A stretch of 64,000 bases of DNA from Takakia lepidozioides (lineage: Eukaryota > Streptophyta > Takakiopsida > Takakiales > Takakiaceae). The translations under genes were made by a program, and so were the position numbers. The notes beneath the pieces are model-generated. The model saw nothing but the letters and a program-made list of their open reading frames with translations. It made no database searches and was not told where the DNA came from. Shown in pieces: positions 33,509-46,000 of this stretch (its first letter is position 1; every line of letters begins with the position of its first letter). The stretch covers positions 41,852,001 to 41,916,000 of the forward strand of contig CM060731.1 of NCBI GenBank assembly GCA_030704615.1. Direction: 5' to 3'.

Positions 33509-34707
33509 TATATATGACATATACAGGTAACTTTGTATCACACACAAGCCATGGCAGCCTTCTCCTTGCTATTAGGAATGTGGTACATATTGAATTGAAT
33601 TCTCTGTGTGTTCTGCAAGCAGAGCACGATGATACTGGAGCTCGGTGGCATGGTGAAAAAGACGAAGAGAATGCTATAAAGCGTGTGCACGTGGTCTTTG
33701 GTGGACCGTGCAGTTTTCAATCTCACAAAAACCCCAACTACGCAGTTGGGGTCCGTTCGGTCCCCATGTTAGACTACAATCACTGCAGCATTGATCGGCC
33801 CATGTGGAGCAGGTCTGCACAAGCCAGCTTCCGGCTAATTAATGTGAGAATAACTTGTACTGAATATTACGTCGTCGCCAGCCACTTATTTCAGCATGAG
33901 ATTCCAATTTTGAGCCCTTCTCATGATCACCTCTTAGGGGCTTGGATTGAGCAGCCGTTTGCCACACTCCCCAAACAGAGCAGGCACTCGACACCCACTA
34001 TATAGTAATTAATACCTCAATTCTCAGCTAGTTCTTTCTGGCTCACATTGGGCATTGAGGTCCGAAGACCGAAGCTTCCGAATTCGTGTTTCGGAAGTTG
34101 TACAATCTGGGCATTTAAGTGTTCTTCTTCACTGAATCTGACATCTGCAATGAATCTCTATCAGGACTTGTGGGTAGTCGCAGACTTTCGACTGAATTTG
34201 GACTCTTGACATCTACAGGTAATAAAACCGATATTGATATCCTGTCCCTCGGGTGTGATGGAGCGAGTTGAGTCCATGATCATGGAACCTCAAGCCAAGT
34301 GGGGATCGTATGTTTAGTGATCTCTACTGACATTCACAAGATCAGAGAAAAAAAGCCAGTTCTAAAAAAGTCTGTTAACTTATAGAGCACAGGGACGAAG
34401 TAGAACAACGAGAAACCGTTTCATAATGTATTATAACCATCCTCGAAAGGGCCAAAGGCCCCAGATTTTTGGGACGGACTCTTTGGCCCTCTCTGTCCAT
34501 CCAGAAGCGGTCCCCCATAGTTCAGTTTATTTCTAATAGTAAATGCGGCCGTTACCCGAGAAGATCCTTCTCTCGTTGTCTGTGAGAGCCCATACATTAC
34601 GTTGCTCACTTCAGTGACAACTTTGATTCTCTCCCTCAATCGCATTGTGTGAGATCGGCCTAGTAAAGCGCATAGTAGTTAGTATCAGTTTTGTGTTGAT
34701 TTTGTAG
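33509..34707. other. Spacer upstream of the mutase gene, including its 5' leader
   Basis: A 180-codon plus frame (33463-34005) starts inside the minisatellite and shows no family resemblance. From about 34420 to 34707 a promoter and leader of the downstream gene are expected; no certain TATA box was picked out. Confidence 0.4.
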
Positions 34708-37700
34708 ATGGAGGTCGACAGACAACGTCTTTATGGTGCTGCAGTGTTGTTCCCTTTGCCTACTGGTCAGTTGTTGTCTCTTTCCTCTTGCCTTTTACGT
34801 TCCGTATTACTCGCCAGCAAGATTGAAGATGGAATAATTTGAGGACTGCTATGTAGATTCTTGACGAATATACATCTGGAGTGTTTCTCGATCTGGCTGA
34901 ATCGAATGCGAGGGTGTTGCTATCAGAGTTATCTCCTTCCATTTCCAGTAGGGACAGTCCTGAGTAACGTGGTACATTTTGTGGGGGACCTGGAGATGGA
35001 TGGAAGTGGGGATAGATATTCCGGAGTATGGGATGTGTTTCGGATCCAGCGTGCATAAATGCCACTCTCTTTCTTTCTGGTTTGGCCGGAGTGCAAGCCA
35101 TCATTACAATGAATGCAACAAACAAGTAACACTCATCATGATCGGCCATTGCAGGTCTGACATTTTCCTACGGGGTTGCTGGCTTCCGAGCGGATGCAAA
35201 ATTGTTGTCTTCCACTGCCTTCCGAGTAGGTGTTCTGGCAGCCTTGCGATCCCTGAGCACGCATGGCGCAACAGGAATTGTCGTCACCGCTTCACACAGC
35301 CCTGTGCACGAGAATGGTGTGAAGCTGGTGGATCCAAGTGGTGGCATGCTGAGCGTTTTGTGGCAGCCTTATGCAGACCTGTTAGCTAATGCACCCAGCC
35401 ACGATGTGTTTCTACAGGTTCCCGTTCTTCTTGTTCGGCTCATGCATTCGAGCCATTTGGGTTGTTTTGAACACCATGGCAAAGAACACATCATCTTAAT
35501 ATCTAGCTTTTTATTGGTTGGATAACAGGAACCAGTACGAACCTTTTGATCCTAACTGTGGAAGGAAAAAACTGTGTTGGAGAAGTTGATCCTCCATATC
35601 ATTAATTGTGTCCAGGGTTACAGACATCAAAAAATGAAAGATTGAGATCCTCCCTCCAGCCATGCCTTATCAGTGTCATAGCCATCTAGCAGGGTTTGAA
35701 CCTCAAATTTGTAGTTTAGATCTCACCTGTGTTAATCGGAACTCAGCGTAATGTAGTACACAAGGAAACAGAAAGTCTGCAGTGTCCACAAAGAAATTTC
35801 TGATTCTTTCCAGTCCAGCGCCTACAAACCGTATGTGGGAAGGTTTCATGTAAATGTTAGATTATGCTTGCTAGAGCATGGTGATCATACACACTAAAGG
35901 CAGATGGCCTTGTTTACTTATGGGAATACTGTTGTCCAGGTAGTTGAAGAAATTGTGAAGGTGGAGGGTATTGAGTGTAGAGATGAACTATGCGGAAAGG
36001 TGTTGCTGGCCAGGGACACAAGGCCCAGCGGAGAGGCTTTGGTTGCAGCTGCCCATCAAGTACATATCTCTCTCTCCCTCCCTGATCTGTAAAAATGTCT
36101 CTTTTTTCCTTTCTTCCCCTGTTTCTAAGGCACTGGCCTCCATGCAGGTTTTGGAATTTAATTTGTTGTTGGTTTGTGTTCTTCTATTGTTTAAGGACCC
36201 TGTGCCTCCAGCATTGGTAAAAAATTCATTTCTTTCTTTGTTGTTGCTTTCTTTCGAATGCTGGTCACAGAGCTTCTGAGGACGTCATAAAATACCATTT
36301 CATCTTCTCTCTATTGGTGTGGGATGTCTCTAAATGAAGACATGGTCTCTGTTTCTGAGGTGGGCTTTAAATGCAGTTTATGTTCTAGTGGTTACAGTTG
36401 TGTTCTAACTTGATTTTTGAAGTTGGGCTCAACAAGATGTCCTACATTACACAGTCAAGCACCCCCTTGCTAAGGGACTAGACCCACCTGCTCCTCAGGG
36501 AATGTCTACGAATAGGCACATGCATGCATTTATAGACACCTGGTATTGTGGTTTTGAACCTTCGAGGCCAAGTCTTAATATTAACCCAGCTCCAGAGGCT
36601 ACTTGTCTGTCAAAATTGGGCTCCTATTTGGTGGGACTTGGTATTCACCGAGCTCCAATAGCTGCCAATCTAGGGAACCCAGTCAGAACGATACTGAAGC
36701 ATACTTACTCATGTTTAGCATTTGTGTTAAGGGTAATTCATCTGGGTATGTTTCCTTGTCCATGTGTTTGCTTGGTGAGGTTAGCGCATGTGCCACAACC
36801 ACATATTATGCCAAAATGTTGTAGCAGCATGATAACTTGGACCCATTGCATGTTTGTAAGAGACAACCTGAAAGTTTGCATGTGTGTGAAGGGTGTGGAA
36901 GCAGTGAGGGGGGTGGTAGCTCACAACATGGGCATCCTGACAACGCCACAACTGCACTGGATGGTGCGGTCAATTAACAGGGGTCTTCCCGCCTATGAGT
37001 CTGCTTACTTCTTCCATCTGTCCAATGCATTCAGGTGCAACTCTCTCTCACTAACATGTATAAGGTCACAAAGAGCTTAGCAGCTAGCTGCACGACAACC
37101 TCTGTCTTTGTGCAACATTTGAGGTTGGAAATGTTCTTTGCTTCAGTGATTCTACGTGCCCCATAGACCTTTCAGCGTCCTGTGGAACAAAGTTTTGTTC
37201 CTTCTTTCCTTCTTTTATTCCTTTGATCTCTCCACGGACCTTATAAAGTATCATTTCATTTCTTTCATAGCTAGGTGACATCTGGTTTGTGCAGTTTTCC
37301 TTGATGATCTACTTGGATTTCAGTCTATTTAAATTCTCTGTCTTTCTTAGTTTCTCTTGCATTATGCTACTACGCTATACTCCAAGCTCTCCACTGTGAC
37401 TGTGGCTTGGCCTTGACAGAATGCTGGTGGAACTGCATCCTGCCACTCCCGCAGATCCTATGCTCTCAGAGGTGTTGATTGCAGATGCAGCGAATGGCGC
37501 GGGTGCCAGCAAGCTTCTTGAACTACAGAAGCTTATTGTCATGCTAGGGTTGCAAGTCCGGAATTGTGGCATGGATGGGAAGGGGGTGCTGAACGAAAGA
37601 GTCGGTGCTGATTTTGTGCAGAAGGAAAAGAAACCGCCCCGGGGTTTTGGGTTACCTACTGATGTTGGAAGAAGGTGCTTCTCTTTCTCTGTCCATGTAT

Positions 37701-39737
37701 TATGTTATGGGACCTATATCAGTTCTATCTAAATTAACACACCTAAGTGATCACGGCCTCTTGAAGGGGGATATAGTGTAAAATGAACAGGTCAATTGCT
37801 TTAGGAAGCCTTCAGTGACTGTCCCCCAAATTCTTGCCCACCCCTCTCTTCCTCTTTTGCTTCTCTCTGCAAAGAGGATGGGGGTGTCTATTGTGACAAC
37901 CTCCTCCACATAGACGAGTACATCTGTTTTTAAGGTTGATAACTGGCTTCACTTTCCTTTGGCACCTGGCTTTCATGAATAAAAGGTTCATCCATCTGTT
38001 CGACAAATATTGCCATCTTTCTCTCTCCCTCAGATGTGTGAGCATTGATGGGGATGCTGATCAACTAGTCTACTTCTACATACCACCGCAGCCACAAGAA
38101 GGGCACTTTGGTCCCGTGTATACACTACATATTCTTGATGGAGATAAAATTGCTGCTCTTTTTGCCTCCTTTATCAAAGATCAGCTGCATGCTTTGGCAC
38201 GATCGAAGACCACTTTACGTCGTGCTAGTGCACATGGGGCAATAATTCCTGGTTATGGTGCTGTGAAAGTTGGTGTAGTGCAAACAGCATATGCCAACGG
38301 GGCATCGACAAAATATATACAGCAAACAATTGGCTTGGAGGTTGTGAGGACCTCCACTGGTGTCAAATTACATGAGAAGGCAGCTCAATTCGATGTGGGG
38401 ATCTACTTTGAGACAAATGGCAATGGCACAATCCTCTTTAGTGAAGCCTTGTTGGATTGGTTGAAGAAAGTTGGGGCTGCCGGAGACATAGGTTGGTCAC
38501 CCTCCTCATCTCTCTCTCTTGCTCCCTCACAGGCACACAACCTCTTGAGTACGTTCTCTTGCTCCCTCATAGGCCCTTTGGCCTCTGGTGGACGTGATAA
38601 GTTATTTTTTCTTCTTCTCTGTGTTCCTTTCCCCCCTCTCACACACACACAAGCATATTGTAGCCTGCTTCTACACACTATAGACTCACCGCTTTTGCTG
38701 TGTGTGCAGTCACAGGAAACAAGCGTACTCAGGCTGCTAGAAGGCTGGTGGCGGTGAGTGAGATGGTGAATCAGGCGGTGGGCGATGCACTTAGTGGGAT
38801 TTTAATGGTGGAGGTTGTGCTTCGGTATCGGGCCTGGTCTATCTATCACTGGGACTCCATCTATACAGACCTCCCAACCAGGCAACTCAAGGTTACAGTC
38901 AACCCACCTACTCCATATGATCTGACACTGAGAGATTAATGAGTGGACAAGGCAGCATAACATCATCCTTTTCTGGGCTGGCTCTCATGTTCTTACGATT
39001 GAACTTTGGGTTGGTACGGCATGAAGGTGGCGGTCCCAAATTGCACACTCGTCACTGTCGAGACCCATGTAACTTCCCCATCCTCGCTACAGTCTGCCAT
39101 TGACACAGAAGTTGGTAAGCCTTGTGACCTGTTCCTTCAAATATCAAAAAGGAAAACAGTGACTGGGATGCTTGTTTTCAGGGCCATGTGTAATGCTGGA
39201 ACGTAGCAGCCCTAGAGGGTCGAGTGAGGAAAGTACACTCATCTGTGTTTAGTGGAAAAATATCAATTCTTGGGTTGGTCCCAGAACTCTTTAACTGTAG
39301 GATATCAAGAAGGGATGTTCCCCATAGTCTGTGCTTGCTGGAGTCCTGTGGCCACACTATAGAGAAGTTAATGCTTACATTCTACCAAAAGCCATCCTGC
39401 ATTCATCCCATCAGGGTTGCTCAGTCTGGGAGAGTGTGAGTGAGTTCTCCATGTCTTAGGGAGCATTATCCATCTGCTATCAAGTGGCATGAAGTCATTA
39501 TTCCTAGTCAAGACCAGGAGAATTGCATCATATAAAGATTCAATGTCACTTATTCGAGCTGCTCTACATTTTGCAGAAAGATATGAGAGTGGCAGGGCAT
39601 TTGTAAGGCCTTCTAAAACAGAGGATGTGGTGCATGTGTATGCTGAGGCATCATCACAGCAATCAGCAGATGCCTTAGCTCATACTGTTGCTGTTTTTGT
39701 ACACCGGCTGGCTGGAGAGGTGGGCCCTGAGCCATGA
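34708..39737 (+). CDS. Phosphoacetylglucosamine mutase-like protein (AGM1/PGM3 family)
   Basis: Nine exons can be read: 34708-34765, 35155-35417, 35940-36059, 36892-37034, 37420-37674, 38034-38491, 38710-38891, 39027-39114 and 39577-39737. They make 575 codons plus stop, close to the roughly 556 residues of plant PGM3. All introns are GT..AG with consistent phases; the acceptors of exons 4 and 8 lack a good pyrimidine run. The family converts GlcNAc-6-P to GlcNAc-1-P for UDP-GlcNAc. The active-site Ser66 lies in TASHS. Metal loop DGDAD is at 285-289, the sugar loop at 406-412 and the phosphate loop RPSKTED at 533-539. Compared with the usual motifs there are changes in almost every one (YGT to YGV, TASHN to TASHS, DGDADR to DGDADQ, EANGHG to ETNGNG, RPSGTED to RPSKTED), so activity is doubtful although the frame is intact. 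Confidence 0.88.
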
Positions 39738-40248
39738 AAAAGAATTAAAAAAAGATAGGATATACTCTGTCCCTGTTTTCTTTAAATATCCGAAGTACTT
39801 CTTCGTCTTCCCTGGTCAAGAGAATAGTGTAATGCCTTGTGACCACACAGATACCTTGGCCTTGTGTCCACTAATGGTCGGAATTAACAACACCCTCCCT
39901 CCCATGCTTCTTATTCAGTTTGGTTTAGCATCCCCAGGAAGAGGCAAAGCCATGCTATAGCCAATACTATGCCATGTAGAGATTAAGCCTCAGCTAGTCA
40001 CAAACATGAATGTGACATTGAGTTGGGAAAGAGAGAGAGATGTTGTACTCTACTAGATCATGTTTGACAAAACAAATCTAATAGAGTGAATGCAATGAGC
40101 AGCAAGTGGGGTAGGTGGAAGGAAGTAAGAGTTATTTTGATGGTCAGGTACTGAGGCTCCAAGCACTCCACCTGCAAAATTCTGTCCTGTAAAGCACAAA
40201 CCGCTTTCTTGAGTCCGAAGACCATGGGCAGCACTCTGGGAATAATAT
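39738..40248. other. Downstream region of the mutase gene, no gene seen
   Basis: It is expected to hold the 3' untranslated region and polyadenylation signal; no feature is decisive. Short frames have no similarity. Confidence 0.4.
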
Positions 40249-40455
40249 TCAATTGCGCGACTTGGAGTTGAACAAAGTTATTCCTTTCAGCCCACAAATT
40301 ATAGTGTACTCTCTACCGAAAGGATTCTTATGAAACAAATCAAACAATGTACAATCACTGTGTTTGCCAGCTTTCCAATAGGCATAGGCCAAAGCGAGCA
40401 ACGCAATAACCATAGGATTGCTTGGCAGATCTTCTCTCTCCATCCCTATTTCCAA
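40249..40455 (-). pseudogene. Nicotinate phosphoribosyltransferase N-terminal fragment
   Basis: The minus frame reads PSNPMVIALLALAYAYWKAG, then KHSDCTLFDLFHKNPFGREY and TIICGL. This fits the start of plant NAPRT (NPMVTPLLTDLY.FTMAYAYWKAGKH, FRKNPFGGEYTIFAGLEE) with a deletion of about seven residues at DLYQFTM. NAPRT makes nicotinate mononucleotide in NAD salvage. Only about 50 residues of roughly 550 remain and the similarity ends in GITLFNS, so this is a fragment. Minus frames at 40653-41077 could belong to the same decayed copy but I cannot assign them. Confidence 0.6.
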
Positions 40456-41727
40456 AACCTATTGACTGGATATCGCAAAATTCTTCAATTGATTCTCCAA
40501 CATCTGAACTACGGCAGGTGGTGGTTGCTATGCAAATCTATTGGAAGGAAGCCCAATGCATCAAGCATTCTCTGCACTATCTTGTTTTTCAGTGCACTCC
40601 CCAGTTCTTAGGGATTTGTCATGCTTCATGGGGGTTATTTGTTGGTCAGGTACTATTGAGGCCCAAGCCTGTGGAAGCAGCTGAACCCATGGAGATTTAG
40701 GTGAGAAGCACTAGACACATCAGAAACGATGTATCTATACGGACTCCTTGGAGTAGCCTTGCAGCCTAATTTTACAGGAGGGGAAAAAAAGTGCACGGGA
40801 ACATCAAGGAGCTTGTGGGAACATAGAAAATATCCTGCCATCTTCTGAGAATCCTTCAGAGAAAGTGAATTTGTATGGGGAACAGGGAGCTGAGCTTCCT
40901 GACAGATACCCGCAAAGGTGTACACGAAGGGCCACAAAGAACCTTGGAGCTTGTAAGGTGAAGCACCCAAACATGGCCTGTGTCATGCAGTTTGTGAATC
41001 ACCTCCACTCCCAAAATGGTATGGGTGATGCCAAACATACCAACTAATTTATCATATGAGGCCATGATATCTGGCACTCATTTATTTAAAAGACTATTGG
41101 TAGTGCTGTCGTACCAGTTGCTTTTGATTTTTGGTGGTGCACTCTGTCTCCCCACAATCGAGGGTGAGGGAGGCTAGGATGAAGCCACAATCATAGCAAC
41201 CCAAAGACAGTTTATTGACAAGACCAACCGAGCATATTTCCACCACTTAATGTTACTCTGAAAATGAGCTCTTCACAAGATTGTGTGCTTCAGTCTTGAA
41301 AACAATCTTTTAGCACCTGGTGTCTCAACTTCACAGGTGCAGCTATCACTGGACGAAGTCTTACTCCAAGTAAAACAGTCACTCTGAAATGTGGAAATGT
41401 AAAATGACTCAACTGTGGCACAAATTGGCCTGTATCAGCTCTCACTGAAAGTCACAACTCCACAACTGGAAGAAGACACCTCTCATTGCTAATTTTTCAA
41501 AGAGGAGGTTTGTACACTTACACATTGCTAGTTCCAGGGAGTACATCCCTAAGGTTCAGGTTGGACAACACCTTATTGTGCTTAATTGGTAGAGGACAAA
41601 AATTGTTGGCTGCCAACAGCCATAGAAAAAGGTACAATGCATCAATAGATATCTCAGATGATTATGACTTACTCAATGTGAAAAGTCCTATGTAGAGCTA
41701 AAGAGAGACCTGATGTAATTGCCAGGT
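40456..41727. other. Spacer, no secure gene
   Basis: Minus frames 40653-40970 and 40856-41077 overlap and look weakly coding but match nothing I recognise. The right end should hold the 3' untranslated part of the MZM1-like gene. Confidence 0.4.
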
Positions 41728-43050
41728 TCAAGAGCCTGAACCAGCCACCTTCTCTGGAAGGACTTCCTCCATTGTTGCTCCAGAATGTTCTGGTCGGAGT
41801 TTCATTTCTGCAAATTGACATAACAAATCTTAGCAATTGCTTGGGTGCTCGTCTATTTGACAACAGGAGGACAGAGAACAGTTGAAGACAACTTCTGGCA
41901 AGTGATCTGGTAGTACCTTACCATTACAACATCTTCAGGAGCCTATGACCATTGATCCCAAGATCTAACCTATCCCAATTTCATGATACACTCCTTACAG
42001 ACTGCCACAGAGTAATTTAGTCATGCATATCGTGGCACTAAGAGTACTAAAGAAAGCTACTAATGTTTACTATTACTAATTCCTGTTTGTTACCCCCGGA
42101 GCTCAGAATCAAAGCCTTCCCAACGTTTGCAGTGCTAATAGCTTCAACCTAGAATGTAGCAAATCGAACAGAAATGGTGTAATAGATCATTATATGTATC
42201 CCAGAGTAAGACTCCTAAATGGAGGAATCCAATGTTGGGTTGGCTGAAATTTGAGCTTGTAAAGGGACCCAAAACCATGTTGGATTGGTGATAGCCCCAC
42301 TTGAGGGTTTATACCTCCATGCCCTGTCAAATTTCAGCAGACTACCTGTCTAAAACTTGAATTGTCAATGGAGTGGGAGAAAAAATTTCATGCGCTTCAT
42401 ATTTTATAAGTTCCTGCCTACTACAGGCCTGGGTTCTTGATGTGCAAAAAGGGCATAAGTGAAGCATTCTCCACAAAACTAAGTGCCTGCAGAGGATCTA
42501 TCTGAGATGTGAGTTTTGCTCAAAACTTCCTTCAACAATTACATTCCCTCAGATTCTCAATTCCATTTTTCTGATCTCTAGTAGCCACCTTGTGTAAGTG
42601 CCTTAATTGCAGTTTTGGTCTGGAAGCACTCCCACACCTGCAAATCTGTAACTAACCCCAGGAAGACAAAGGGGAGGAAATCACACTTGCTTCCTTCACC
42701 GTAACATCGATACTGCTGTAAATTAGGAAACCAATTACTTGAGATGCAGCAACGGCCCTTACAGGGTAAGGGTATCCAACCCTACGAAGTCAAAGCGTAC
42801 CATAGTTTCCACGGTCATTCAGCTTCGCCTGCACAATATTCGACCCCATAAACTCCACAGCTTCAAGTGCTTTAGTCAGCAATTCGCCAAGACGAGCTTC
42901 ATCAGTGACATCCTTGTGCGCCTCAAACTCATTGCGGATCTGCGCAGCAACTGCCGTCAGCATCTCTGTATCCCCAGCAAAACATTTCTTTCGCATCCTT
43001 AGCAAAGATCTGAAGATGGAGATTGCCTCTGGAGCCTTTGCTGTCGCCAT
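41728..43050 (-). CDS. MZM1: Mitochondrial zinc maintenance protein 1-like LYR protein
   Basis: There are two exons on the minus strand: 43050-42801 and 41807-41728, joined in phase 1 across a 993-base GT..AG intron. The product has 109 residues, close to the approximately 100 of plant MZM1. The LYR-family N terminus is ISIFRSLLRMRKKCFAGDTE. It continues MLTAVAAQIRNEFEAHKDVT, FMGSNIVQAKLNDRGNY and, in exon 2, EMKLRPEHSGATMEEVLPE, matching the family's ERGGYEMK..EHAGATLE tail. Known LYR proteins of this group (yeast Mzm1, human LYRM7) act in the mitochondrial matrix, chaperoning the Rieske protein for complex III and affecting zinc levels. ATG 43050 was chosen over the longer frame from 43098 because it begins MATAKAP just before the conserved block. 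Confidence 0.88.
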
Positions 43051-45270
43051 TCTCTCCCTCCACTGTCTCCCTTTTATTTTTCTCTCCCTCCCGTACAACC
43101 TCTCTCTGTCGTTCGTTTATATTACACAAAATCGATTCCCTTCAAATTCAAACCTCGCTTCCCTGTTCCTGTCGTCCACAAAACTCGCCCAACTCGTCAA
43201 TGTGGGTCTCTCCCAGACTCGACGGTTGAGTGAAGGCTTCTAAAACCCTGCCTTTTCACATTTCCCACTTTCAAGAATCCATAAACAAAATATCGTCTAT
43301 CCAGACCCTGATTCAAGCTCACAACCTCGGATTGAACAGTACCCAACTCCACCTGCAGCCACGCCGAACAGATCTTACCAACAGGTTTGAAAACAGGTCA
43401 CAGTTGGATCAGAGCACCTGGGAGTGACACTTTTGAGTATGTCACCTCAAAGTGGGGGCCCCAAATGACACGTCAGTTGCAGACCCGCCACCGAACCGGA
43501 TCTTCACTCTTCACGTAGCAGGAGACTCTCTCAGAGCAGGGAGGTTTGAAGTTTGAAGCTTTGATTACACAAGAATCAGACTCAGAATATCGACTAGGAC
43601 TCTGTAGCTGTGTCCGTAATCTGTTCTGGATACACAAATTGATGACTACTTTCATTTGGGTTTGTCTTGAAAACTGAATTTTTAATCTCTGGCCTGGTGG
43701 TGAAGAGAGAGTAGAAGAGAGGTGGTGCATAACCAACACTTCGATTTCAAAATGCTCTTGTTCTTGAGCTACTACAGATTCAAAGCTGCTCTCTGTTCTT
43801 GTAAACCCATGTCTGGAATATACCTGATGCGCTGGCCGATCCACTCACCTTCTTAAGAGCAGAAGCAAAAGAGAGCAACCATGACAGCGCATTCGGTATG
43901 TATGGCACCCGTGGGTTACATGCTTAACCTCTCCGCATGTTCCGAAGTTGTGTGGGGGTTCCATCACAAGCCTCCCGGTTATGCTGCTTGCAAGGCTGGG
44001 CGGACTGTTTCACGAAGGTTTGGGATGTCCTCCGTGTACGTTCCTCTGCATTTTCAAAACCTCATTGGATTGAGATGTGTTTTGAAGAGTTATAAGCCAA
44101 TTGCCGGGCTATGGAGATCAGTAGGGACACACGAGAATGATGAACAGATGAGCAAGGAGGGTACCTGAGGTGAAGAAAAATGAGTGGCGCCTAGTCACAG
44201 TCCGCAACGAAGTTGCCAGCACAGGAAAATATTCTGGCGAAATATTGACGAGGAGAAGCTTTGGAGCAAACATTTTTCAATAAGCAGTCAATCGAGGCGA
44301 TAAGGTGAATGGCCCTTATGTTCCAGTGCCCACTCTCTCCATGGCCAGAAGCAGAAAAATAACTGAAAAGAGCTCTCTCTCTCTCTCCCTCTTCCCTTGG
44401 ACGTTGTGTGTGTGGGTGGACTTGCGGTTTGACATGTCAATTCTCGGCAACTTTGACTGGTGCAACGGCATTCGCCTGTGTCACAGCCATAGGGCTAGAA
44501 GAGCCATCAGTTTGTGGGCAATGCCGACCTTTCTCTACACCCCATTTCATGTGGCTGTAGATCGACGTATAGAATCACAGCCATGTGAAGTGCATCAGGC
44601 AGTGCAACCGTCGTTGACTGTGCACCAGCATTATGACGATCTTCCAGGTTATGCTTAGCCAAAGAGTGCAACTACCTACTCTCTCTCTCTCTCTCTCTCT
44701 CTCGGACCAACGGCAAACAACATCTTATGAGTCAGACACGCACATGTTCTAATTCAGCAGCATGCATCATTGGGTGTTCAGGCTTTAAATTAGGAGTTGT
44801 AGTTGTCAAATAATTGGGTTGTGGGGGAGAATGTATGAAATATTTGTTGCAGAGACAGAGATAGCTGAAGGGGGCAGGTATGGAATGCAGGTGCAGATCC
44901 ATCAAAGAGGACCGGACTTGAATCAGAAGAATACCAATGAGGCAGTGTGGATTTGATAGTCACAAGAAAGCTGCATGGGTGGATTGTCAACTGGAGAAGC
45001 TGGAAGCAGCTAGAGGTATGTATCACGAAATACGTGGATCAAGTGAAGACTGCCTTCTATAAAGTCACATTTAGACACTTGGGCATAGTGATTGGCTTAT
45101 CTGGTATATCCCAGTGTTTGACATTTGCTGGTGGATTGCAGGCAAATATCTGAAAGACCAAAATACAGGTGGAGAGAAGCTTTGGAAAGACAATTTTGCA
45201 AAACCCTGTGAATGGTGGGACAATCCTAGCAATAAGGTAAAAGACTGTTGTGTTGCTAGAAGCCAACAAC
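43051..45270. other. Upstream and spacer region, no secure gene
   Basis: A plus frame at 43881-44168 begins in a plausible ATG context (AGCAACCATGACAGC) and might be a first exon, but no continuation was found. A minus frame 43473-43844 has no similarity. A (CT)n run lies at about 44676-44703. Confidence 0.4.
44676..44703. repeat. (CT)n microsatellite
   Basis: About thirteen CT dinucleotides occur in a row; a shorter CT run lies at about 44366-44380. Confidence 0.9.
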
Positions 45271-45279
45271 AATATGCAT

Positions 45280-45810
45280 TGAAAACGTCTCTCTCTCCGT
45301 GTCTCGGTGGGTGATGCTACCATTCCAGTCCTTTGTTTGCGGATGACTGCGCAGGCCTAGGGGATACCGCATGCAATCTTCAGAGTTGATTGATTGCACG
45401 ACGAGGTACTTTGACCTGTGGAGGCTAGAAGCCAATGTCAGTAAATTTGCAGTGGTGGCTTTCAATGATGGTGGGGAGGAGGTGGGGATCTCAAATGGAC
45501 TTGGGGAAGTCGAAAGATCCCTGTGCTCCCTTTGTAACACATATCTTGGCGTTGAGTTTTCGCAACTGGGACACGCAGATACAGAAAGTGGTTCAAATGG
45601 CCAATTACAAAGCTTTGGGCCTCTTTAAATTTTGCACTGCACAGGGACACGACACCATGTGGAAGCTTAGGGAGCTCCATGTGGAAGTTTTGAACCACAA
45701 CATGCCGGCATGCTCTTAGAATGATGTCCCAATCCAATTGCTCCCCTGCCAGCAGGGACTGAATCTACCAGGGGTAGACCCATGTGCGTATCATATGTAA
45801 ATGGCTAAAG
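45280..45810 (+). pseudogene. Non-LTR reverse transcriptase fragment
   Basis: Across two or three frames the sequence reads VGDATIPV, then FADDCAGLGDTACNLQ (the catalytic FADD box), CTTRYFDLWRLEANVSKFAV, YLGVEFS, WDTQIQKVVQMANYKALGLF and VLNHNMPACS. This is the palm and thumb of a LINE-type RT. Frame changes and stops break it, and the earlier RT motifs are absent. Confidence 0.75.
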
Positions 45811-46000
45811 AAAGCACAACACTTAAAATAAGCACTCTGTGCGTAGTGATTGGATTTTCTGTCTGTCTCTCCCTTTCACGCAGAAACTTGTTTTTTCATT
45901 CAGCATAGGAACCACCCTCCAGTGTATAGGTTAGCTGTATTCTCTCTGTAAATTCTGGTGAGGCAACACGTCTTCTGGATGCAGGGACAGCTAAAGGAGT

